Part shown: positions 23,501 through 32,600 of the stretch, piece after piece
Layout of the letters: each line of letters opens with the position of its first letter
How positions within the stretch are numbered: the first letter of the stretch is position 1
NCBI GenBank assembly: GCA_033977485.1
Contig: CM066994.1
Span: forward strand, 9,364,001-9,428,000
DNA length: 64,000 nt
Source: Hydrangea macrophylla
Taxonomy: Eukaryota; Streptophyta; Magnoliopsida; Cornales; Hydrangeaceae
Direction of reading: 5' to 3'
Notes under the pieces: generated by a model
Told to the model about the DNA's origin: nothing
What the model saw: only the letters and a program-made list of their open reading frames with translations
Database searches by the model: none
Translations under genes and position numbers: made by a program

Positions 23501-23915
23501 ACATAATAACAATTAAAAATACTAAGGGTTATAAAAATTAAAGGCATTGTATTACAAATAACATGTGTATTATTTATTTATTAAAATAATATCATCACAG
23601 GGAAAAATATACAGTAACAAAATAAACTGTCATTTTATTTAATATTAGGGAATTAGAAATTACAGGTTGCTACAGATTGTTAGTAATTATATTTAATTAA
23701 TGGATATCTGTAATCTTAACGCAGGGAGACAATAAACATTAATAACATGGAGCTCGAAATATATTTTGAGATAAGGGCAGGAGTGCAATTATAATTCTTT
23801 AATGATACGAATAATAATTTATGAAAATAGGAATTTGATTCAGTTCGAATTAGGGTTTCCTAATTCCATAAGGAAGCCTATTCCTTATTGACTTCTTATG
23901 GTCCCTATCGTAGCC

Positions 23916-23949
<34 letters not shown>

Positions 23950-24283
23950 CTTCTCAGGCTTTCCTCTCAGTTTGCGTTTTTACATATAGAGTATTATAAC
24001 TTAGAATAGAAAAGAGAGTGTAAAAAAGGAGAGAGTAGAAAGCAAAAGGATTTTGGAAGATCCCACACTCAATTTGATATTCTGGCAGCAGAGGAATACG
24101 GTAGAAGATCGTGAGCTGTTATCGAGCCCGTGTTCTCGATTCGACTACTACAGCAATCCGTTTTTGCATTTCAAGGTAACCCTAATTCCGCCCTTATACG
24201 GTTATTATAGCTTTCATGTAATTTTTTCCAGTACCAACTTATATGCGCTGTCAACGAATTCTGGGAACGCAGTTTGTTAACAT
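20516..24283. mobile_element. LTR-like sequence of an unidentified retroelement, split by a solo LTR
   Basis: The two parts 20516-21249 and 23675-24283 look like the halves of one long non-coding LTR-like sequence. The left part contains the duplicated-looking AATAAAATAAGT words. The right part has a TATATATA stretch at 23917-23952, a possible promoter, and a downstream GAGAGAGTAGAAAGC leader. The ends are not fixed: I could not find a matching TG/CA pair with target duplication, so the call rests on general appearance. Confidence 0.4.
21255..23674 (-). mobile_element. Solo LTR of about 2.4 kb
   Basis: The plus strand begins TGTCACGCCCCAGCG and ends GGTTGCTACA. Both sides carry GATTG (21250-21254, 23675-23679), a 5-bp target duplication. 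No second LTR, gag or pol is present, so this is what remains after LTR-LTR recombination. On the minus strand an ACATATAAGC TATA-like box near 23155 is followed by a CT-rich leader-like stretch, suggesting transcription leftward. The TGTCACGCC/GGTTGCTACA ends resemble Ty3/gypsy LTRs. The short frames inside (for example at 22007-22387) are not considered genes. Confidence 0.8.
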
Positions 24284-24309
24284 ATTTTGCCCAAATCTTT
24301 ACTCCAATG

Positions 24310-24480
24310 AATTGGAAAAGCTTGTTCCTTGATTCCAAAGTTTTGTTCCATGGTAACAAGCAGTTGTTCATTTATTACAAACATGGAACAATTGTTTGTT
24401 GATATTCACAAACATTTGTTCCTTGATAACAAAAACTTGTTCCTTGATTACAAACGTTTGTTCCTTCATCCCAAAAAGGG
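24310..24480. repeat. Degenerate about 21-base tandem repeats (TTGTTCCTTGAT..CAAAC)
   Basis: Seven or so imperfect units such as CTTGTTCCTTGATTCCAAAG and ATTTGTTCCTTGATAACAAA follow one another. They match the two units at 20302-20345, on the other side of the LTR-like insertions, so the array may once have been continuous or form the two ends of one element. Confidence 0.75.
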
Positions 24481-24727
24481 AACAATCCTTCGTGGCCAGG
24501 GGACAACTGTTCCCCATCAAGGAACAAATTGCTCAACATTTAATGCAGGCTAGAACTCATAAATGACCATGAGTTTTTTTCTTCTCTGCGGCCGACAGGA
24601 AAATGGTTTGTTGTATATACAACAAAACCACTATAGTGTACTGAAGTATTTTCCTTTTATGTCATCATCTGTTTCATAGGAAAAATAAAGCGAAAGCGAC
24701 TGCCGAGGTGATCGCGCTCTCTTTGTT

Positions 24728-24898
24728 TTTTGAAATTATGAAACGACTTTTTTTTAGTTTTCCATTTTACTCCAAATTTTGTCAATTTTTTTTAATAAAA
24801 AAATTAAAAATGTTACCAAACGTGTTTTCAATTTTCTTTTTCTAAAAAAATGAAAATGTAAATAGAAAACAGAAAGTCGCAACGTTACTAAATGAGCC
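24728..24898. mobile_element. Truncated Tourist-like MITE (relative of 8549-8854)
   Basis: The right end ACGTTACTAAATGAGCCC and the inner AACGTGTTTTCAATTTTC words match the right half of the UGT-A promoter MITE. The left end is missing or unrecognisable. Confidence 0.7.
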
Positions 24899-26003
24899 CT
24901 AAATTATTGGATACCCTCGTAAAGCATGATTAACTTTTACATTAATTTTTAAATACACTAGTCCTATCAAATGATTAATCTATGAAAGATATATAAAATT
25001 TCATCCTTTCGTTTGAAAAAAAAAACAAGAAAAAGAAATAGAAAAAGAAAAAGAAAAAGAAAAAGGAAGAAGATATGTAATGTTGAACCGAGTGTGTGTT
25101 TTAAAATATGAGGTAAACTTTAGGTATACGAACGTTTGAAAGCTCTTGAAGTTTTGTCCTATTAGAACTAAAGAGAAATACTTTTAACTTTGTGGATGGG
25201 GAGGACCTAGGCCCAATTCACGGACACCTCCTCGCTCCGGGGTGGTTGTGGCTTGTTTGGCTAGTACATAATTTGTTTTAGAGATAAGACTCTATTAGTA
25301 GATAACTTCTACAAAAGATAAGATTTCAAATTATAGTTTTTTCAATTGAAGGTTCCAACATGACATGATATGTTATAATTCTAACTTTCAATTTTGTCAA
25401 ATAATTGGCTTTATCCAAACAAAAAAAAAAAAAAAAGGAAGAAGAAGAAGAAGAAAATTAAAACTTAATTTGTTATTTATCTTACGAAGAATATCAAACA
25501 AATTACATGTAATATTTGGAAGATTGGTTTGATGTAGGTAAACATCTTGATGTCTATATTTTTTTTTTGAAGATACAAGAAAATGATATATCTCTAGATA
25601 ATACCTACTAGCTAAATAACGTGCTTATTATATTTATTTAGCACATTTTCACATTTTCTTCGACTTCGTATATTAGATGTTCTGAAATGTTGATTCAAGA
25701 TTCAAACCATTGCCTATGATCATTCGTAGCTTACTTATGATGACTAATACTACATGTTGATTAATAAAAGATTTTAATAAAAAAATCGGTTTAACATTAC
25801 ATATGATTGATTATTCAGTATGTATATTTGTTATTATTATAATTATCATTATTATTATTTTTTACAAAACTTGGAATCTCACCAAAAAATTCAAATCCAA
25901 ATAAAAATTTAGCCTATCATATTTGTTTGCAAAGATTCTATATTTTTAACAATAAATTATTTATTCTACTTTATAAAAAAAAATTAAGTCATGAATATTT
26001 GTT
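24899..26003. other. Spacer, partly shared with the UGT-E downstream region
   Basis: The words ATCAAATGATTAATCTATGAAAG near 24970 correspond to those near 55977-56000, so part of this is duplicated UGT spacer. No gene. Confidence 0.5.
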
Positions 26004-26386
26004 ATAAAAATCTGAACAGTTTTTTTTTTCCTCACGTTTTTATTTCCAACGTTCAGATTGATTTAATACACAATGTTTTGCTTTTCATTTATGGCCCAAC
26101 GTTTGGAATACCATTTAAGGCCCAACGCTCAGATTTGTAATGAAAGCCTCAAAGCCCAACGGATTTCCTATAAATATAGAAGCTGTCCCAACAGATTTCT
26201 CATTTCCAATTTTCAGTGAGCTTTAAAATTTTAGAGAGACAGAGACCTAAGTGACCTTTACAGTTTTACAGGAAGTTCTAGCAGTTTCTACTTGAGAGAC
26301 TTACAGTTTTCCAGAAAAATAAAAAATTTCAGTTTCTTGTTTCCGAGCAACAAATTCAGAAAGGTGTATAGCATACCAGTTCATTT

Positions 26387-26560
26387 TTTTTTTTTTGGTA
26401 ATCGGGGGTGTCCGGGCCAGCTTGCGCGCACCTCGACTAATCCCCCGAGGCCTGGAGGCGCTGGGTGAATACTCCAGTGGCCACGCCCCCCATGACTCGA
26501 ACACTAAACCTCTTGGGTAGTACACCCAAGAAGCTTACCACTCGGCCACAAGGGACTTGG
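26387..26560 (-). mobile_element. tRNA-derived SINE (Au-like)
   Basis: On the minus strand it starts near AAGTCCCTTGTGGCCGAGTG. GTGGCCGAGTGGT is an A box and GTTCGAGTCAT a B box of RNA polymerase III. The 3' part reads GATTAGTCGAGGTGCGCGCA and GGCCCGGACACCCCCGATTA, followed by an A tail (T-run on the plus strand). These words are those I associate with the Au SINE family. TTCATTTTTT-like sequence flanks both sides, and copy 2 of the duplication has the empty site at about 36350-36370. Confidence 0.88.
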
Positions 26561-27277
26561 TTTTCATTTTTTCTTTTGGGTTGTGCAAAAAAAAAAAAAA
26601 AAAAAACTTAGACAGAGACAATTTCTGGGTTGATTTTATCTTGGGAATGACGTGGAAACAAACTGCTTGCACACTTAGGCACAACCGCGAAACATCTAAA
26701 AGAGAGCGACTTAGTCCCCGACTCAACCCAAGAATTATTGAAGAAGCTGCTCTTCCAATAACATTGTTCTATTAGTTTTCAGTTTCCCGCACTTAAAATC
26801 TGACTCTCACTGCTGACATGACGATAATCTAAGAAAGAAAATAAGAAAATTCTATGATTCAACCTAGTGGTTTGGGTTGTCATGTATCCCCAATTTTGGT
26901 CCAAACGAGTTGTGCCTTGGTTCCAAAATGTAGTCCCAATGAAATTTGTTCTTGAGTCATTCTCCTTAGTCGTTATTGGCTCGAGACTCTTAATTTTTTT
27001 TTCTATGAATATATTCATCTAATTATTGACGAGTATCTCGATTAGCTGATTGAAGCTTAGTCCATCATGTTCTTGAGTCTCTAGGTCTTTATTTTCTGGG
27101 AAGCAAGCCAACTCTATCCATCCAATTCTATCTATCTTTCCCTTATTAGTTGGATCGGAGCTAACACAAGGAATTGGTCGACGAAGCCAACAAACAAGGG
27201 ACTAAGCGCTAGCTACAAGAAAACTCCAGTCATATATATCCCCAATTTTTGGTCCAAATTGTGCCTTGGTTCTTAAA

Positions 27278-27450
27278 GGGCAATGCTATGGACACCCTCA
27301 AAACACACAATCAAATACACACCCCACTCATATCACTCTGGTGGGTCCTATACTGACAGTGAACCCCGCAGTCTCTTTTTCTCTTTCCATTTGTCTACCT
27401 TAGAGTGTGGAGCTGGCTATGTGGATTTTGGATGTGTCCCAACTTTACCT
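27278..27450. mobile_element. Mutator-type MITE
   Basis: The left end GGGCAATGCTATGGACACCC and the reversed right end GGTAAAGTTGGGACACATCC are imperfect inverted copies. The flanks GTTCTTAAA and GTTCCAAAA are a worn 9-bp duplication. Copy 2 at about 37110 reads straight through (GGTTCCAAAATG), the empty site. Confidence 0.75.
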
Positions 27451-27477
27451 GTTCCAAAATGTTGTGATTTTCTAAAA

Positions 27478-27644
27478 GGGCAATGCTAGGGGCACTAACA
27501 AATTCCACTAACACTTACTAACACACTCTATCTCTCTCCTAGTGGTACTGCGGGGTCCACTGCGGACCCCGCAGTACCACTAGGAGAGAGATAGAGTGTG
27601 TTAGTAAGTGTTAGTGGAATTTGTTAGTGCCTCAAATGTTACTC
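27478..27644. mobile_element. Near-perfect palindromic MITE, Mutator-type
   Basis: Arms 27491-27558 and 27564-27631 (68 bases each) are perfect inverted copies around a 5-base loop. Outside them the ends continue as the imperfect pair GGGCAATGCTAG / GAGTAACATTTGA. TTTCTAAAA is duplicated on both sides (27469-27477, 27645-27653), and copy 2 near 37125-37138 holds the empty site. Confidence 0.93.
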
Positions 27645-27887
27645 TTTCTAAAATTGCCGTGATTTATAAAGAAGGTAGTTTTCAACTTAAAACATTTTGG
27701 AACCAATTCATAACATGTTGGGGACTAAATCACAATTGTTGGGGCCTAAACATATACTGCTGTATGAAACCATAAGGCTATATATAGAAGGTCCCAAGAA
27801 AGTATATATAGGTCCCAAGAAAGTATTATTTAAGATATTTACAAACGCAAGCATTTGTCAGTTTAATTGCCATCGCTAGACGTGATT

Positions 27888-28066
27888 CACTTTTTTTTTT
27901 TTTGGTAATCGGGGGTGTCCGGGCCACCTTGCGCGCACCTCGACTAATCCCCCGAGGTCTGGAGGCGCCGGGTGAATACTCCAGTTGCCACGCCCCCCAT
28001 GACTCGAACACTAAACCTCTTGGGTAGTACACCTAAAAAACTTATCACTCGACCACAAGGAACTTG
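27888..28066 (-). mobile_element. tRNA-derived SINE (Au-like), second copy
   Basis: Nearly the same sequence as the SINE at 26387, with the same A and B boxes. GACGTGATTCACTT and GATGTGATTCACTT flank it as a target duplication of about 14 bases. Copy 2 near 37793-37806 shows the single, empty version. Confidence 0.9.
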
Positions 28067-28454
28067 ATTAAGATGTGATTCACTTGATTTAAGTCCATAT
28101 CATATATTGTTGGTACAGCTAGAAACTATTAAAGAAATGCCTATCTTGACTCTCCTAAGTCAACAATTGCTATTATACACAAGACACATAATAAATATAG
28201 GGAAAATGTTAAGTATATCGATTTTTTTACACCTAAACTATTCATTTGTTGAAGTAATTTGAACTTCGTTTGATAATTGATGAATAATTTTAGAAATCTA
28301 CATCAACGGATGTATTATTTAAGTGTCCCGTTTAAGTGTACCTAGCATTAATACTCGAAGCAAAATTGTAAAGTGGCCAGAAAAATGTAAGTGTAAAAAA
28401 CAAGGATCTATATATGTTTTTTTTAAAAAATAAATCGAAAGAAAAATACAGCAT

Positions 28455-29098
28455 CTAGAATGAACTTGATCCAAAATGTGCTACTTTTTTCTTCAATTTG
28501 AGGGCCAATTCAGACAATGACTTGGTAGAAGACCCCTCTTTTTTAAGTACATTTTCAGCTGTTTCCTTAAGCTCCTTCATTCGATTCCGAATCACTTTCC
28601 CTTCTTTTCCTTCCATTAGACACTTCACAATTTGGGCAATCTCTTCCCTTCTAATTAACCCACCTTCGCTAATTTTTGGTCGCAGTGCCACTTTTAAACC
28701 CTTCGTTAACATTACTGCATTCATCTTTTGCTCAGCGTAAAGTGGCCAAGCAATTAAAGGCACCCCATGGACCACGCTCTCTAGTGTTGAGTTCCAACCG
28801 CAATGAGTTAAGAATCCACCGGTCGAGCCATGGCTTAGGATGTCGATCTGTGGTGCCCAAAATGGCACCACTAGGCCTTTCCCTTTGCTCCTGTCCAAAA
28901 ACCCTTTTGGTAAAAAATCAAAAGGGTGGTGCTTTTGACTTTCTCCACCAAAAAATGCAGTATTGGCAGATCTATCATTTGGAGTTCTCACAACCCATAT
29001 GAATCTTTGTCCACTCATTTCCAATCCCAAGGCCAATTCATTGAGTTGATCGTTCAAGAGGGCACCACCGCTCCCGAATGAGACGAATAAGACGGAGC
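28455..29098 (-). pseudogene. UGT-C, 3' part (C-terminal domain with PSPG box)
   Basis: This is the second half of a UGT72B-like gene split by the copia element at 29099-34354. It encodes about 214 residues from the [10 protein letters not shown] strand through WAPQIDILSHGSTGGF, HCGWNSTLESVV and AWPLYAEQ to the family stop at 28455. No frameshift or stop is seen. The break lies in the codons just before this strand. GGAGC at 29094-29098 is one half of the target duplication. As it stands it has no promoter or start codon of its own. Confidence 0.95.
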
Positions 29099-29259
29099 TG
29101 TTGAATGTTTTATTTTATTTATAAGTGTTTGGTGTCTATTTAGATTAGATTATATTAGGAGGACTACAATGTAATTATATTCTCTGTCTTCTCTATGTTA
29201 ATAAAATAACGTGAGGCACATAGTCTCACTGTACGTTTGGAACAAATAATTTCTCAACA
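29099..29259 (+). repeat. 5' LTR of the copia element
   Basis: 161 bp, identical to the 3' LTR. It contains a TATATTAGGAGG stretch and AATAAAATAA words that may serve promoter and polyadenylation roles. Confidence 0.95.
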
Positions 29260-29686
29260 TGGTATCAGAGCCACCCTAGGTAGGGTTCTGTATCACCACC
29301 ACCACAGCCGCAGCCACCAGGTCCCTCTCAGGGCTGCGCCGAAGCTACTACCACCAGAGCCGAAGTACCAGGTCCTTCCCAGGGCTGCGCAGAAGCCATC
29401 AAGCCCTTACTGTGCTGCGCCGAAGCCACCAGGCCAGTCCTGTGCTGCGCAACAATACACTGGACTGATTTCTATATTGTTTTTCCTTCTTCCTCCTTCT
29501 TTCTTCAACCCTAGATCAGAAAGTTCCAAGTTAATACTGATCTGATCACAAACCCTTCTCTTCTTCTAACCCTAGTTTAGGTCCGTGTTCGGACCATGAT
29601 TTGTCCATAATTGGATGATTTGACACGACTAGTTGTGCAATTCGTGCCGTTGGAAGGTTATTCTGTGGTCCTTTTTTCTTGAAATC
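29260..29686 (+). other. Copia leader with primer-binding site and GC-rich repeats
   Basis: The tRNA-Met primer-binding site is 29260-29272. At 29310-29450 the word GCTGCGC(C/A)GAAGC recurs with CACCAGGTCC-type words at intervals of about 40-60 bases, a small imperfect tandem array unlike the surrounding AT-rich DNA. Confidence 0.75.
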
Positions 29687-32600
29687 ATGTCTAAAGATAG
29701 TCTTACCGGTGGAAATACTGGTGTTGTGAGTTCTTCTATAAGCAATGAGAAGCAATCCCTTGTTGCTGAGAACCCTGGGTCCAAGATTACCACAGAGTTA
29801 TTCAATGGAGAAAACTATATTACTTGGAGTCAATCAGCCGCGTTTTGGTTACGCAGTCGATCCAAGTATGGTTATGTTGATGGCACTCTCAAAGCACCTA
29901 GTCGTGAGGATCCCACCTATGGGAAGTGGGAGGTTGATAACTACCTTGTGATGAGTTGGTTGGTCCATTCTATGGACCCTAGCATTGCTGCGTTTTTTCT
30001 GGAAATGGAGACAGCTCTTGATATTTGGGATACTCTTGCCCAAACTTATGCCAGAAAGGGTAATATTGCTGAAATTTATGAACTTCGAAGACGGATTGAG
30101 GCTGAGGTACAAGGTGAGCGATCTAGTCTTCAGTATTACACTTCTTTGAGTACTATGTGGAAGCGTTTAGATCACTTGAAGAATTTTCGCCCCATTTGTT
30201 CTGCTGATGCCACTAGCTTTAAAGAGTATATTGAAAGTGAAAGAATATTTAAGTTTCTCGCTGGTCTCAACTCAGAATTTGATCAAGTAAGGAGTAGGAT
30301 TCTTGGGATAGAACCTTTACCATCACTACGTGAGGCTTTCGCTTATGTTCAAAATGAAGAGAGCCGGCGTTCTGCAATGCTTCCTGCTCCCTCTACTGAT
30401 CGGTCTGCTTTGAATTCTTCTAATCAGAGAGGGGGTAAGGGAGCTAACTATAATCCACGGAGAGATCAGTCTACTGAGAGTGGTGACTCCCATGCTAAGT
30501 GGTGTGATTATTGTAATAAGCCTGGACATGTTCGTGCCACCTGCTGGAAACTTCATGGTCGTCCACCTGTGACTAGAGGGAGAGGTGGAGGACGTAGTGG
30601 GGGTCGAGGAGGTGGACCTAGAGCCCACTTATCTGCTGGTACTGATTCTCATCCACAGGTTGATGATTTGTCGTCTGCTTCTGGTAGTCTTTCTGGTGCT
30701 CTCAGTAGTTCTGATTTGGAGACTCTAAGGCGTATTATGACACAGTTGGACACTCCTACGAGCTCTTCTACATCTTTTGCCCAAACAGGTAAGGTAGTTA
30801 ATTTTACAAGTGCTCTTAATGCTCATTCACTTTCACCGTGGATCATTGACTCTGGAGCTTCAGATCATATGACTGGTTTGTCCTCTTTATTTTCTACTTA
30901 TAATCCGTGTTCTGGTAGAGATAAAGTTATGACTGCTGATGGTAGTTTCTCTTCTGTGTCTGGTAAAGGGGTTATTCATGCATCAAATTCTTTATCCTTG
31001 TCATCAGTTCTTCATGTACCTAATTTTTCGACTAATCTTCTCTCAATTAGTCGCATTACTCGAGATTTGAATTGCTTTGTAACGTTTTATCCGTCTCATT
31101 GTGTATTTCAGGATCTCACCACCAAGAAGATGATTGGCAGTGGTAGGGAAGAGAATGGACTTTATTTCCTGTTGCCTTCTGAAACTACAAGTGATTGCCT
31201 AACAAAGAGTGCACATCATACCTTTCAGGGGGCTCTTCCTAAAGAGGCTTGGCTGTGGCACCAGAGATTAGGACACCCTTCTTTTTCTCTTCTTCGTCAT
31301 TTATTTCCGTCTCTTATTAATAATAAAAATGTTTCCGATGGTATGTGTGAAGCATGTGAATTTGGCAAACAACATCGTGCCACTTATAATTTGAGTTTGA
31401 ATAAAAGTAGTGTTCCTTTTCAGATTGTTCATACTGATGTTTGGGGTCCATCCCACATCCCATCTCTGAATGGTCATAAGTGGTTTGTTACTTTTACTGA
31501 TGATTTTTCCCGTACCACTTGGGTGTATTTGATGAAAGAGAAGAGTGAGGTGTATTCCATCTTTAAAAACTTTCACAAAATGATATGCACTCAGTTCTCT
31601 ACCAATATTAAAACTGTTCGTTCAGACAAAGGGGGGGAGTATATTTATAGTGGTCTAGAAACTTTTTTCCTTGATCAAGGCATAATTCATCAAACTTCCT
31701 GCACCAATACTCCCCAACAAAATGGAGTAGCAGAGAGGAAAAATAGGCATTTGTTAGAAACTGCCAGGTCTATGTTGTTCTCTATGCAGGTTCCAAAGTC
31801 CTATTGGGGGGACGCCGTTTTAACCGCTGCTTATCTTATCAATCGTTTACCTACTCGCATTTTGGGTAAGCAATCACCTATTGAGGTTCTCCTTAGTCCT
31901 TCAGCGCTGTTTCCTATTCCACCTAAAGTGTTCGGTTGTACTTGTTTTGTTCACAACCATTCTCCTTCTCGGAAAAAGTTAGACCCTCGTTCTCTCAAAT
32001 GTGTCTTTGTTGGCTACTCACCCACTCAGAAAGGGTATAAGTGTTTTCATCCGCCTTCCCGTAAATGGTATGTCTCTATGGATGTCACTTTCCATGAAAC
32101 ACAGTCCTACTTTCTGTCTCCACAGTCACCTCTTCAGGGGGAGAAAGAGAGTGGTGAAGAAGTGCCTATTGCCTTTGTTCCTTTTTCATCAGAAAGGGAT
32201 GAGGGAGGAGTAAATTCAAGGGGGAATACTGAGGAAGGGGGAGAGAAGTTAAAAGAAAGAGAAATGGAAGCTGAAAGAGAGAAAGGAAAAGAAAGGGAAG
32301 CAGGAGGAGAGAAAGAGGGAGTTGAAGATGAGAGTGTGAGTGTGAAAGAAAAGAAAAGGTTACTTACATACTCAAAGAATAAAGAGAGGAAGAGATTTGG
32401 GGTAGAAGAAATGAAAGCTGTTCCTTTCCCTACACTACAGCCAATCTCTGCTTGTGATGATGATCCAGGTATCTCTCCATCTCCTGTTCCTACTTCTTCT
32501 GTTGATGATTTAGACATTCCTATTGCACTCCGAAAAGGCACTAGGACACGTTCTAAACATCCTTACCCTCCTTCCGATTTTGTATCTTACTCTCGTTTAT

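Larger units (their letters stand above)
26004..28454. repeat. Segmental duplication, copy 1 (downstream flank of UGT-C)
   Basis: It aligns along its length with 35975-38201 downstream of UGT-D. Shared landmarks in order are GGCCCAACGTTTGGAATACC, ATTTCTGGGYTGATTTTAT, GGTCCAAACGAGTTGTGCC, GGCTCGAG, CAAGGGACTAAG and AAGGTCCCAAGAAAGTA. Copy 1 differs by carrying two SINEs and two MITEs that copy 2 lacks. Confidence 0.9.

Noticed and set aside
24053..24280. Open frame of 75 codons with possible donor site
   Set aside because: Located in the leader-like part of an LTR-like sequence; no protein family recognised and no second exon.
26387..26560. A/B-box sequence considered as a tRNA gene
   Set aside because: No cloverleaf or anticodon arm fits; it is followed by a tRNA-unrelated region and A tail, and a second copy with a different target duplication exists at 27888. 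It is a SINE.
27491..27631. Perfect hairpin considered as a microRNA precursor or terminator
   Set aside because: Flanking 9-bp duplication and the empty site in the paralogous spacer show it is a transposed MITE; no evidence for a processed microRNA.
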